Counted from the first letter of the stretch, positions 1-7,626 are shown. The stretch is DNA of 51,918 bases from an uncultured Oscillospiraceae bacterium (GCA_934572445.1 CAKTLD010000001.1:1-51918), one strand, 5' to 3'. The notes: a model not told the origin generated them from the letters alone. Made by a program: numbers and translations.

Positions 1-12
1 CTGATCGTTCAT
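1..12 (-). CDS. Start of an unidentified gene running off the left edge
   Basis: Only the first four codons (M-N-D-Q) are inside the window. The start is supported by a strong GAGGAGG ribosome site at 27-21 (minus strand), eight bases before the ATG at 12. A terminator-like hairpin lies directly upstream (34-71), so this gene may be leader-regulated or simply follow another transcript's end. The product cannot be named. Confidence 0.45.
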
Positions 13-33
13 TGTGAAGTCCTCCTCGTAAGC

Positions 34-71
34 AAAAAAATAGGCCGGAGCATCCTAAAAATGCTCCGGCC
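34..71 (-). terminator. Intrinsic terminator or leader attenuator
   Basis: An 11 bp perfect stem (43-53 with 61-71, GGCCGGAGCAT) is followed on the minus strand by a TATTTTTTT run. It ends seven bases before the ribosome site of the gene that starts at 12, so it either closes a transcript coming from the right or acts as an attenuator of that gene. Confidence 0.75.
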
Positions 72-237
72 GGTTGATAGATTAAGTTGTGAAATGAAAA
101 AGGGCGCCTATTTGATGGCTTCGACGAAACCAACAAACAGACGCCTGAAAGATCGTATGAAATTTTGAGGAAAAATCGCTCTATTCTGCGCCCGCAAAAA
201 GGGCGCTTCTCAGGATTTTACCTTTGAATCTGTGAAA

Positions 238-265
238 GGGGGAGTTCGAATCTCCCCGGTTACCA
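238..265 (+). other. Orphan tRNA-like T-arm with CCA-like end
   Basis: Five paired bases (240-244 with 252-256) enclose a canonical seven-base T-loop TTCGAAT (245-251); CGGTTA and CCA (263-265) follow. No matching 5' acceptor strand or anticodon arm is found upstream, so this is not a complete tRNA. A tmRNA is unlikely because no tag reading frame is present. It may be a tRNA 3' remnant left by an integration, or the 3' end of a tRNA-like RNA. The surrounding stretch 72-315 holds no convincing gene; a GCGCCC/GGGCGC hairpin lies at 188-206. Confidence 0.35.
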
Positions 266-310
266 AAATAACGCGAAAATATCTTTTTTTCTGAGTGCGG
301 AATTTGAAAT

Positions 311-377
311 AAAAAAAGGTGGCAACCCTTTGGTATTCTAAGCGTTGCGCTTAAAATATCCGAATTGTTGCCACCTT
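311..377 (-). terminator. Terminator of the tRNA-Ser transcript
   Basis: An 11 bp stem (316-326 with 367-377) encloses a smaller hairpin (AAGCG/CGCTT at 340-352). On the minus strand it is followed by a run of T (311-317). It begins immediately after the 3' end of tRNA-Ser. Confidence 0.8.
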
Positions 378-378
378 A

Positions 379-470
379 TGGCGCAGCAGGAGAGATTCGA
401 ACTCTCGGTACGCTTTTGACGTACACACGATTTCCAGTCGTGCTCGTTATGACCGCTTCGATACTGCTGC
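379..470 (-). tRNA. tRNA-Ser (anticodon GGA)
   Basis: The 92-base minus-strand sequence folds as a class II tRNA. The acceptor stem is GCAGCAG/CTGCTGC, the discriminator is G (expected for serine) and CCA is encoded at 381-379. The anticodon arm CACGA-CTGGAAA-TCGTG gives anticodon GGA, reading UCC/UCU. There is a long variable arm and a T-arm GAGAG-TTCGAAT-CTCTC. A consensus promoter lies 28 bases upstream. Confidence 0.96.
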
Positions 471-497
471 GTATCGTAGTGCTCGACAGCAGAAATC

Positions 498-525
498 ATT
501 ATATCAGAAATCGGGACGCTGTCAA
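498..525 (-). promoter_or_regulatory. Promoter of tRNA-Ser
   Basis: On the minus strand a perfect TTGACA (525-520) and a perfect TATAAT (503-498) are separated by 16 bases. The tRNA 5' end lies 27 bases further on. Confidence 0.85.
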
Positions 526-542
526 GCACAAATTCGCAAAAC

Positions 543-571
543 TTGCAATTTCTCTTTTTCCCGCGTATACT
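543..571 (+). promoter_or_regulatory. Promoter of the Nudix-DUF523 gene
   Basis: TTGCAA (543-548), 17 bases, TATACT (566-571). The aggagg ribosome site follows at 589-594 and the ATG at 601. Confidence 0.7.
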
Positions 572-600
572 GACAGCAGCAAACGAGCAGGAGGTCCGCC

Positions 601-1524
601 ATGAACGACAACATCTACCGTGCCCTGAACACAACGCTCATTTACATTGAGCAGGACGGCAGCTATCTGATGCTGCACCGCACAAAGAAGGAAAACGACT
701 GCAACCACGACAAATGGATCGGCATCGGCGGCAAATTCGAACACGGCGAAAGTCCCGAGGAATGTATGCTGCGCGAGGCAAAAGAGGAAACGGGACTGAC
801 GCTCACGTCCTGGCGCTATCGCGGCATCGTGACCTTCGTGTCTGACCGCTGGGAGCCGGAATATATGCACCTTTTCACCGCTGACGGCTTTGAAGGCTCG
901 CTCAGGGACTGCGACGAGGGGGATCTCGCATGGATCAAAAAGGATGACCTGCTGGCACTGCCCGCGTGGGAGGGCGACAAGATCTTTCTGCGGCTGCTGG
1001 ACAGCGATGCACCGTTTTTTTCGCTCAAGCTGCGTTACGAGGGTGAGGTGCTTGTGCAGGCCGTGCTCAACGGACATACCCTCTCGCTGCGTGAGGGAAA
1101 AAAGCTGCTCGTTTCAGCGTGTCTGCTTGGCACGCCCTGCCGCTACGACGGGCGGAGCAAGGCCGACGCGCGCGTACAGGCCCTTGCGGCGCATTACGAT
1201 CTCATTCCCGTCTGCCCCGAACAGCTCGGCGGACTGCCCACGCCGCGCAGGCCCGGCGAGCGGCGCGGCGGACGGGTCGTCATGTCCGACGGGTGTGATG
1301 TGACGGATGCCTACCGCCGCGGCGCGGAGACATCGCTCGCCATCTGTCGTGCGCAGGGCTGCTGCGCCGCCGTGCTCAAGGAAAAAAGTCCGAGCTGCGG
1401 CTGCGGCAGGATTTATGACGGCACGTTTTCCCGCCGCCTGACAGACGGCGACGGCATGACGGCGGAGCTGCTGAAGAAAAACGGCATCCGCGTCTGCGGC
1501 GAGTCCTCTCTTAACGGCATCTGA
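601..1524 (+). CDS. Nudix hydrolase fused to a DUF523 domain
   Basis: A 307-residue two-domain protein. Residues 1-150 are a MutT-like Nudix domain with a full Nudix box at 44-66 (G-x5-E-x7-R-E-x-x-E-E-x-G-L: G44, E50, R58, E59, E62, E63, G65), the Mg-binding motif of nucleoside diphosphate-X hydrolases such as 8-oxo-dGTP diphosphatase. From about residue 167 to the end is a DUF523 domain with its signature VSACLLG...CRYDG, PVCPEQLGGLPTPR and a Cys-rich KSPSCGCG segment; its function is unknown. The start is fixed by aggagg seven bases upstream. The fusion suggests the two activities act on one substrate or in one repair step; the real substrate is not known. Confidence 0.93.
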   Translation: MNDNIYRALNTTLIYIEQDGSYLMLHRTKKENDCNHDKWIGIGGKFEHGESPEECMLREAKEETGLTLTSWRYRGIVTFVSDRWEPEYMHLFTADGFEGSLRDCDEGDLAWIKKDDLLALPAWEGDKIFLRLLDSDAPFFSLKLRYEGEVLVQAVLNGHTLSLREGKKLLVSACLLGTPCRYDGRSKADARVQALAAHYDLIPVCPEQLGGLPTPRRPGERRGGRVVMSDGCDVTDAYRRGAETSLAICRAQGCCAAVLKEKSPSCGCGRIYDGTFSRRLTDGDGMTAELLKKNGIRVCGESSLNGI

Positions 1525-1579
1525 ACGCACTTGGGCAATTCCCACAAGCGGCCGTGCCGTCTTTCTCCGCATAGCCCAG

Positions 1580-1608
1580 TTGTTTTTCGCTCCGGCGGGC
1601 GTTATAAT
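1580..1608 (+). promoter_or_regulatory. Promoter of the aminotransferase gene
   Basis: TTGTTT (1580-1585), 17 bases, perfect TATAAT (1603-1608). About 70 bases of leader precede the ATG at 1680. Confidence 0.78.
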
Positions 1609-1679
1609 ACAGCTTGGAAGGAAATTTATTCCATTTTGGAGCACGCGCTTTATTCAAATCAAGAGGAGGAGAACACCCA

Positions 1680-2873
1680 ATGAAGTTTTCCAGCAAAGTT
1701 GAAAAATGCGGCCTTTCCCCGATGCGTAAGTTCCATCCCTATGCCGTGGCGGCGGAAAAACGCGGCGTCAGCATCTACCACCTGAACATCGGCCAGCCCG
1801 ACGTGCAGACTCCGCCCGCCTTCTTCAAGGCCATCAAGGAGTTTGAGCAGCCGGTGCTTGCCTACGCTCCCTCCCCCGGCATCCCCGAGCTGATCGACGC
1901 CATTCAGGGCTACTACGACAAGCTCGATATGCACTTTGACAAGAGCGAGATCTATGTCACCACCGGCGGCAGCGAGGCGCTGCAGATCGCGCTGCAGTGC
2001 ATCCTCGACGACGGCGACGAGATCCTGATCCCCGAGCCGTTCTATCCCAACTACAACACGATGACCCGCACCTGCGGCGCGTCCATCCGCCCCATTCCGA
2101 CCTGCCCCGAGGAAGGCTATCACTATGCCGACCGCGAGAAGATCGAGCCGCTGATCAACGAGCACACGCGCGCGATCATGGTCACGAATCCCGGCAACCC
2201 CACCGGTGTGATCCTCAGCCATGAAGAGATGGAAATGCTCGTCGATCTCGCCGTGAAGCACGATCTGTTCCTCATCGGCGACGAAGCCTACCGCGAGTTC
2301 GTCTATGGCGGGCAGAAGCTTCAGTCCTTCGGCGAGTTTGCCGACAAGGCCGGCGACAACATCATCGTCATCGACACCGTTTCCAAGCGTTTCTCCGCCT
2401 GCGGCGCGCGCATCGGCTGCCTGATCTCCAAGAACAAGCAGCTCATGAGCCACGCGATGAAATACTGCCAGGCAAGGCTCTCGGTCGCGACGCTTGATCA
2501 GGTCGCCTCCGCCGCGCTCTACACCGTCGGCCCCGAGTACTTTGCCGCCGTGCGCGACGAGTACAAGAAGCGCCGCGACACGCTCTGCCGCAAGCTCGGC
2601 GAGATTCCCGGCGTCGTGTTCGACGTTCCGGGCGGCGCGTTCTATCTGATGGCGGCGCTGCCGGTGGACGATGCCGACAAGTTCCAGCAGTGGCTGCTCG
2701 AGGAGTTCAACGACAACGGCGAGACCGTGATGTTCGCCCCCGGCGCGCCGATGTACGCGACCCCCGGCAAGGGCAAGAACGAAGTCCGCATGGCCTACGT
2801 CCTTGAGTGCTCCAAGATCGAGCGCGCGATGGATATCCTCAAGAAGGCCATCGAGGTCTACAACGCAAAGTAA
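1680..2873 (+). CDS. PLP-dependent class I/II aminotransferase
   Basis: A 397-residue fold-type I aminotransferase of the aspartate/aromatic aminotransferase group. Visible active-site features are the N170 loop (TNPGNPTG), D201 and Y204 (GDEAYREF), the PLP Schiff-base lysine K236 (TVSKRFSACGARIG) and the phosphate-binding R244. The length is normal for the family. The start at 1680 is chosen for its agaggaggag ribosome site; an earlier in-frame ATG at 1614 lies almost on the promoter and has none. The amino-acid specificity cannot be read from sequence. The Dabb gene follows 20 bases later and probably shares the transcript. Confidence 0.93.
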   Translation: MKFSSKVEKCGLSPMRKFHPYAVAAEKRGVSIYHLNIGQPDVQTPPAFFKAIKEFEQPVLAYAPSPGIPELIDAIQGYYDKLDMHFDKSEIYVTTGGSEALQIALQCILDDGDEILIPEPFYPNYNTMTRTCGASIRPIPTCPEEGYHYADREKIEPLINEHTRAIMVTNPGNPTGVILSHEEMEMLVDLAVKHDLFLIGDEAYREFVYGGQKLQSFGEFADKAGDNIIVIDTVSKRFSACGARIGCLISKNKQLMSHAMKYCQARLSVATLDQVASAALYTVGPEYFAAVRDEYKKRRDTLCRKLGEIPGVVFDVPGGAFYLMAALPVDDADKFQQWLLEEFNDNGETVMFAPGAPMYATPGKGKNEVRMAYVLECSKIERAMDILKKAIEVYNAK

Positions 2874-2893
2874 TCGCAAGCGAGGTAACCGCA

Positions 2894-3175
2894 ATGATCC
2901 GTCACATCGTAATGTGGAAGTTCCGCGAGGGCACCGAGACGCAGGCTGACGAGTTTCTCGCGCGTCTCAAGGCGCTTGACGGCGTGATCCCGCAGCTGAA
3001 AAAGTGCGAGGTCGCGAAAAACATCGGCAAGGACAACTACGACGCCGTGCTCGTTTCCGAGTTCGACTCCATGGAGGACCTGGCTGCCTACAAGGTTGAT
3101 CCCCGTCATGTTGCAGCGAGCGAGCTGTGCAAGACCATCCGCGTGGACCGTGTCGCCGTGGACTACGAAATGTAA
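2894..3175 (+). CDS. Dabb-family (stress responsive A/B barrel) protein
   Basis: A 93-residue protein that starts MIRHIVMWKF and has the compact ferredoxin-like pattern of Dabb domains (IRHIVMWKF, then a helix, KKCEVAKNI, DAVLVSEFDSMEDLAAY, DPRHV). Such proteins form dimeric alpha/beta barrels; some are cyclases or monooxygenases and many have no known role. It follows the aminotransferase by 20 bases and is closed by a strong terminator, so the two probably form a bicistronic unit. No catalytic function can be assigned. Confidence 0.9.
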   Translation: MIRHIVMWKFREGTETQADEFLARLKALDGVIPQLKKCEVAKNIGKDNYDAVLVSEFDSMEDLAAYKVDPRHVAASELCKTIRVDRVAVDYEM

Positions 3176-3179
3176 ACTC

Positions 3180-3219
3180 AAAAAGGGGGAGCACTGCAAA
3201 TGCAGTGCTCCCCCTTTTT
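3180..3219. terminator. Strong hairpin terminator
   Basis: A long perfect stem (3180-3198 with 3201-3219) rich in GGGGGAGCACTGCA, with an A run before and a T run after. It ends the aminotransferase-Dabb unit. Confidence 0.9.
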
Positions 3220-3324
3220 GAGGTGCAACCGCTGGTTGCTAAGTTTTCAAGCCCGCTTGGTGGACTTTTGGCGTGCCTTTTGGTAAGCTGAGTGCAGAAA
3301 ATCTGCAAAGGAGAACCCCCATCC

Positions 3325-4218
3325 ATGACACTTGGAGAGAACATCGTGCGTCTGCGCACGCAGAAGAACTGGTCGCAGGGCGACCTGGCCGACGCACTGG
3401 ACATCTCGCGCCAGAGCGTATCCAAATGGGAGACCGACGCCTCCATCCCCGAGCTCGACAAGCTCTTAAAGCTCTCTGAGCTTTTCGGCGTGACGCTTGA
3501 TGAGCTCGTGCGCGGCGAGGACGCGCCAAAGACGGAAACAGCTGCGCCCGCGGCACAGGCGGTACCCGCGTCCTTCACGCCGCAGGCGGTACCCGAGCGG
3601 GAAAAGCGCCGCACCATTGCAGGAACAGTCCTGCTGTGTACCGGCGCCGCCCTTTTGCTCATCTGCCTGATACTCGCCGGTGATCTGCTGGCGGGGCTGA
3701 TCTATGGATCGCCGTTTTTCATTTGCGGCATCATCTGCTTTACGGCGAAGCGGCGCGCAGGCCTGTGGTGCGGCTGGGCAGCCTATGGGTGCATCGATCT
3801 CTACCTCCGCTTTGCGACCGGTCTTTCGTGGACGACCATCTTTATGACGCACCTCTGGACGGCGCAGATGAACTATGCGCGCCTTGCCATCGCGTGGGTG
3901 CAGTTCATCGGCATGCTTGTGATGATCGTCTGCACGGCGCGCTCCTACCGGATGCTCAGGCTGCCCACGGCGAAAAAGGAGGTCACACGGCTCATCGCAG
4001 GTTGGCTTGCCGCGCTCGTCGTGCTCGTCGTGCTGCCGCTTCTGATGCGCTACGGCATTATGCCGCTTTGGCGCGGCAAGATCTACAGCAACGCTTCTCC
4101 GTATTTCTTCATCAGCGTCCTGTACAGCTATGCGCGTCTGGCGCTCGTGAACGTGCTGCTCGTGCACACGCTCGCCGTCTGGGGCGTGAAGCGGGAAGCG
4201 AAGAAAGCGGGAAAGTGA
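3325..4218 (+). CDS. XRE-family regulator with C-terminal membrane domain
   Basis: A 297-residue protein. Residues 1-65 are a Cro/CI-type helix-turn-helix (LGENIVRLRTQKNWSQGDLADAL, then RQSVSKWE). A Pro/Ala-rich linker follows at about 70-95, then several hydrophobic segments that predict a polytopic membrane domain. Membrane-tethered XRE proteins of this kind are common in Firmicutes and are usually autoregulators responding to envelope or peptide signals; the signal here is unknown. The ATG at 3325 is chosen because aaaggag sits 11 bases upstream and the HTH begins right after it. The gene is alone between two terminators. Confidence 0.88.
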   Translation: MTLGENIVRLRTQKNWSQGDLADALDISRQSVSKWETDASIPELDKLLKLSELFGVTLDELVRGEDAPKTETAAPAAQAVPASFTPQAVPEREKRRTIAGTVLLCTGAALLLICLILAGDLLAGLIYGSPFFICGIICFTAKRRAGLWCGWAAYGCIDLYLRFATGLSWTTIFMTHLWTAQMNYARLAIAWVQFIGMLVMIVCTARSYRMLRLPTAKKEVTRLIAGWLAALVVLVVLPLLMRYGIMPLWRGKIYSNASPYFFISVLYSYARLALVNVLLVHTLAVWGVKREAKKAGK

Positions 4219-4230
4219 AGCAGAATAAGA

Positions 4231-4259
4231 AAAGCGGGCCGCATTGCGGCCCGCTTTTT
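4231..4259. terminator. Bidirectional terminator
   Basis: Stem AAAGCGGGCCGC (4231-4242) with GCGGCCCGCTTT (4246-4257) and T runs on both strands. It separates two convergent genes, the XRE regulator and the aminotransferase at 4275. Confidence 0.88.
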
Positions 4260-4274
4260 ACTGTAAACATTCGA

Positions 4275-5546
4275 TTACTTCTTGCTCTTTTCCAGCGCGG
4301 CGAGCTTGAGGCAGCAGCAGAAGACGGCCATCGCCTGCTCGAGCTCCCCGACTGGGGGCAGCGACGGGGCGACGCGGATATTGCTGTCAGCGGGGTCGTG
4401 TCCGTACGGATACGTCGCGCCTGCGCTCGTCATCACAACGCCTGCTTCCTTCGCAAGCGCCAGCGTGCGCTTGGCAAGGCCGGGAGCCGTGTTCACGGAG
4501 ACGAAGTAGCCGCCCTTGGGCGTGTGCCAGCGCGCAATGCCGAGCGGCGCGATCTCACGCTCGAGCGTGCCGATGACCATACCAAACTTCGGCTTCATGA
4601 TGGCTGCGTGCTTTTTCATCAGCGCCAACGTGTGCGCCTTGTCCTTGAGGTACTTCACATGGCGCAGCTGGTTCATTTTATCGAAGCTGATGACCTGCAC
4701 GCCCATGAGCTTTGTGATGTAGTCCATGTTGGCCTCACTGCATGCGAAGCACGCGATGCCTGCTCCCGGAAGCGTGATCTTGCTCGTGGAGGCAAACTCA
4801 AAGACCATGTCGGCGTTGCCGTACTTCTCGCACTCGCTTAAAATGTCTTTGAAGGGGACGAACCCGCCGTCGAATTCGTGAATACAGTAGGCGTTATCCC
4901 ACATAAGCAGAAAATCCGGTGCGGCGGGCTTCATCTTTGCGATGCGCTCGATGGTCTCGTCGGAGTAGATGATGCCGTCGGGGTTCGAATACTTCGGCAC
5001 GTTCCACATGCCCTTGACCGTCGGGTCCTTGATAAGGTTCTCAACGATGTCCATGTCAGGACCGTTTTCGGTCATCGGGATGGTGATAAGCTCGAAGCCG
5101 AAGCTCTCGGTGATCTTGAAATGGCGATCGTAGCCCGGGGCGGGGCAGAGCCACTTGAGCCCCTGCTGGCGGCACCACGGCGACTCGCTGTGCAGCAGGC
5201 CGTGGGTGTACGCCTTGGAGATCGTGTCATACATGAGCTGCAGGCTCGCGTTGCCGCCCGCAAAGACCTGCGAGGGCTTGCAGCCGAGGATCTCGGCAAA
5301 GAGCGCACGGGCGCTCTCAAGGCCCTTGAGCTCGCCGTAGTTGCGTGCGTCCACACCGTCCTCGATACAGTCGGCAGGGTCGGTCAGCACGGTCATGATA
5401 TCGCTCACCATGTCGAGCTGCTGCCTGCTCGGCTTGCCGCGCGCCATGTTGAGCTTAAGGCCCTTGGCCTTCCAGTTCTCATATTCGGCGGACACTTTGT
5501 CGTATTCCCGCTGCCACTGCGCAGCGGTCAGTTCCTGATAACTCAT
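4275..5546 (-). CDS. Aminotransferase of the MocR-like/alanine-glyoxylate type
   Basis: A 423-residue PLP enzyme starting MSYQELTAAQWQREYDKVSA. It contains LNMARGKPSRQQLD, a VFAGGNASLQLMYD cofactor loop, WDNAYCIHEF, and the PLP-lysine region FASTSKITLPGAGIACF. These fit the family of Pfam Aminotran_MocR (PF12897), whose members are often named alanine-glyoxylate or aspartate aminotransferase. It does not closely resemble the aminotransferase at 1680. The ATG at 5546 has a GGGAAAG ribosome site and a good promoter about 35 bases upstream. The substrate pair is uncertain. Confidence 0.9.
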   Translation of the reverse strand: MSYQELTAAQWQREYDKVSAEYENWKAKGLKLNMARGKPSRQQLDMVSDIMTVLTDPADCIEDGVDARNYGELKGLESARALFAEILGCKPSQVFAGGNASLQLMYDTISKAYTHGLLHSESPWCRQQGLKWLCPAPGYDRHFKITESFGFELITIPMTENGPDMDIVENLIKDPTVKGMWNVPKYSNPDGIIYSDETIERIAKMKPAAPDFLLMWDNAYCIHEFDGGFVPFKDILSECEKYGNADMVFEFASTSKITLPGAGIACFACSEANMDYITKLMGVQVISFDKMNQLRHVKYLKDKAHTLALMKKHAAIMKPKFGMVIGTLEREIAPLGIARWHTPKGGYFVSVNTAPGLAKRTLALAKEAGVVMTSAGATYPYGHDPADSNIRVAPSLPPVGELEQAMAVFCCCLKLAALEKSKK

Positions 5547-5581
5547 CGTGCTTTCCCTTTCTATTCAGATAAAGTAAAAGC

Positions 5582-5610
5582 ATTATATCACGCCGCTGCC
5601 GGGAAAACAA
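5582..5610 (-). promoter_or_regulatory. Promoter of the aminotransferase at 4275-5546
   Basis: Minus strand TTGTTT (5610-5605), 17 bases, perfect TATAAT (5587-5582). The -35 hexamer is identical to that of the promoter at 1580. Confidence 0.8.
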
Positions 5611-5659
5611 GGGCACATCCGTCACAGACCTGCACAAACGCGCACAGCCGCGCTTTGGT

Positions 5660-5896
5660 TCATTGCACAGGGCATTGGCGGCCCGTGTGGTCGATGCTGT
5701 ATTCACCGGAGAGCAGGATCTTGGAGATGGGCACGATGTCGTAGCCCTCGGCAAGCAGATAATCGAGGATATCGGGCAGCGCCTCGGGCGTGTGCTCGCC
5801 CGCGTTATGGAACAGCACGATCGAGCCGTTCGTGACCTTGCCCGTCACGCGCTTGGTGATCTCCGCAGCAGAAATGCCCTTCCAGTCCAGCGAATC
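5660..5896 (-). pseudogene. pdaB: 3' part of split pdaB (polysaccharide deacetylase)
   Basis: This fragment encodes the C-terminal end of a PdaB-type sporulation polysaccharide deacetylase, from DSLDWKG through GSIVLFHNAG, which carries the conserved motif-5 histidine, to PEALPDILDYLLAEGYDIVPIS and a TGA at 5662-5660. Homology stops exactly at 5896; the codons beyond it belong to the inserted element. Together with 21862-22437 it rebuilds a 270-codon gene in frame. Separated as it is, it has no credible start (only an internal GTG) and should not be translated into a useful product. Confidence 0.93.
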
Positions 5897-5915
5897 CCTG
5901 TCGGCAGCGGTTGGA
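5881..5915. other. attL: left junction of the integrative element
   Basis: The 11 bp core CCAGCGAATCC lies at 5887-5897 and is repeated at 21852-21862. To the right (element side) is the arm GGCAGCGGTTGGA (5903-5915), the exact inverted repeat of the arm at the other end. To the left (chromosome side) is TCCAGT (5881-5886), the inverted repeat of ACTGGA at 21870-21875. Both dyads are centred on TC at 5895-5896, the probable crossover dinucleotide. Confidence 0.9.
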
Positions 5916-6065
5916 GCAGACCTGTCGTGCGCGTTTCCTCTCTCATTCCCTGCCGCCGCTCCGGATGGAGCAATATCTTGTCATGCCCTGAATCCTTCGG
6001 CAAAGCCAAAAGCGGCATACCCGTCCGCCGCGGCTCATAGAGTTTACCGAAGGAGCTGAGGCATC

Positions 6066-6176
6066 ATGACCATTAAAAATACATTTACGACCGCAGACCC
6101 CGTCGAACGCACCGCGCGTCAGAGGATGATCTGCCGCCGCTGTCTGCTGCTGCTTGCCGCCCGCGCGCGGAGGTGA
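6066..6176 (+). CDS. Small basic ORF upstream of the recombinase
   Basis: A 36-codon frame (MTIKNTFTTADPVERTARQR..., ending RARR) with an aaggag ribosome site at 6051-6056. Its TGA (6174-6176) lies between the recombinase ribosome site and the recombinase ATG at 6181, so translation may be coupled. It is strongly basic. It could be a leader peptide or a recombination directionality factor; such factors are small, often basic and frequently adjacent to the integrase. No family is recognised and the frame could be fortuitous. Confidence 0.5.
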   Translation: MTIKNTFTTADPVERTARQRMICRRCLLLLAARARR

Positions 6177-6180
6177 GCAC

Positions 6181-7626
6181 ATGGACGCTATTTACGCCCG
6201 CCAGTCTGTCGAGAAAAAGGACAGTCTGTCCGTCGAAGGTCAGATCGAACTCTGCCGAAAGTTCACCCAGCCCGATGCCCTTGTATTTCAGGACAGGGGC
6301 TTCTCCGGCAAAAACACAAAGCGCCCCGCCTTTACAGAGCTGATCCAGGCCGTGGAGGCGGGAAAAATTCAAAAAATCGTCGTCTACCGAATCGACCGCT
6401 TCAGCCGCTCGCTCGCGGATTTCACTTCGCTCTGGGAGCTGCTGCGCGAAAACGGAGTCGAATTCCAATCCGTCACGGAGCAGTTTGATACCTCCTCCCC
6501 GATGGGCCGCGCCATGCTGCATATCGTGATGACCTTTGCGCAGCTCGAGCGCGAGACAACCGCCGAGCGTGTACGCGACAACTACGTTCACCGCGTCTCT
6601 CTCGGCGCATGGCCGGGCGGTCCTGCCCCCTACGGCTACACGCTCTCCAGGGCAGAGAGCGGCGGGCGCAGGGTCTCGACCCTGACCGCGGACGAAAACG
6701 CCGCCTCCGTCCGCCGCATCTTCGAGGAATATGACAAACCGGAAACAACGCTCCGCAGCCTTGCCAAAACCCTGACCGACGAGGGAATTCACGGTCCAAA
6801 GCGCGCGGCATGGGACAACGTCACGCTCTCGCGTATTCTGCGCAATCCCGTCTATGTGCAGGCGGACACGGACGTTTTCTTTCACTACTCCGTGCAGGGA
6901 GTATCGGTCCGCCAGCCCCCCGAAGCATTTGACGGCACGCATGCCTGCATCCTGATCGGCAAGCGCGACCGCAGCCGCGGAAAATACAATAGGCCGGCAG
7001 AACAGCTTTTATCCCTTGCCACCCACGAGGGCATCGTCCCCGCCCCGCTCTGGCTGCATGTGCAGGACAAGCTTTCCGCCATGGCCCAGCTCCCCCGCGC
7101 AAATGCCGGAAAGTATTCGTGGCTGACCGGTCTCCTCAAGTGCGCAAAATGCGGCTACGCGGTCAAAGTCAATTACCTGAAAAGCGAGCAGCGCTGCAAG
7201 CTCATCTGCTCAGGGCACAGCAACTTCGGTAACTGCGATGCGGCCATCGATGTCGACCTGCGCGAGTTGGAAGACTATATCGCGCACGAATTGCAGCGTA
7301 TGCTGGACACCTGCCCCCCCGAGCTTCCCGCCGTTGCAGATCATGCGCAGGCGGAAGCCATTCTGGCCGTTGAGCAGAGGATCGACCGTCTGGTCACGGC
7401 GCTCGCCGAAAGCAGCGATATCTCTGCGGCATACATATCAAAACAGATCGAGCGGCTGCACGCCGAACGCGAGCGCCTGCTGCACACCGTCCCCCATCCC
7501 GTGCCGCAGCCTCAGCGCCTGGACTTTCTCCGCGCGTCCTTCGATGAAAAAAAGCTCGTTGCCGCGGAGTTCATCGCGCGCATCGAGCTTGAAGGAAAAA
7601 ATGTGAATATTTTATGGAAAGCCTGA
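6181..7626 (+). CDS. Large serine recombinase (site-specific integrase)
   Basis: A 481-residue large serine recombinase. Residues 1-140 are the catalytic resolvase domain with nucleophile S9 (YARQS) and the R70/D72/R73/R76 cluster (VVYRIDRFSRS). The recombinase domain follows (GPAPYGYTL onward), then a zinc ribbon (CAKCGY ... CSGHSNFGNC) and a predicted coiled coil near residues 400-440, the normal order for phage and transposon integrases. The start at 6181 is chosen over the upstream ATG at 6154 because GGAGGTG lies directly before it and YARQS must be near the N-terminus. Its position just inside attL identifies it as the enzyme that inserted the element. Confidence 0.96.
   Translation: MDAIYARQSVEKKDSLSVEGQIELCRKFTQPDALVFQDRGFSGKNTKRPAFTELIQAVEAGKIQKIVVYRIDRFSRSLADFTSLWELLRENGVEFQSVTEQFDTSSPMGRAMLHIVMTFAQLERETTAERVRDNYVHRVSLGAWPGGPAPYGYTLSRAESGGRRVSTLTADENAASVRRIFEEYDKPETTLRSLAKTLTDEGIHGPKRAAWDNVTLSRILRNPVYVQADTDVFFHYSVQGVSVRQPPEAFDGTHACILIGKRDRSRGKYNRPAEQLLSLATHEGIVPAPLWLHVQDKLSAMAQLPRANAGKYSWLTGLLKCAKCGYAVKVNYLKSEQRCKLICSGHSNFGNCDAAIDVDLRELEDYIAHELQRMLDTCPPELPAVADHAQAEAILAVEQRIDRLVTALAESSDISAAYISKQIERLHAERERLLHTVPHPVPQPQRLDFLRASFDEKKLVAAEFIARIELEGKNVNILWKA

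Noticed and set aside
107..265. Possible tmRNA (TTCGAC near the 5' side and a T-arm at the 3' side)
   Set aside because: It is too short, no acceptor stem closes it and there is no tag frame ending in an ALAA-like sequence.
499..1077. Long minus-strand frame opposite the Nudix gene
   Set aside because: Low-complexity translation and no ribosome site; it is a shadow of the Nudix-DUF523 frame.
1659..2894. 411-codon minus-strand frame opposite the aminotransferase
   Set aside because: Composition typical of antisense in GC-rich DNA; no known motif.
3723..4841. 372-codon plus-strand frame across the XRE gene and the start of the next
   Set aside because: It runs through a terminator and across two genes; shadow frame.
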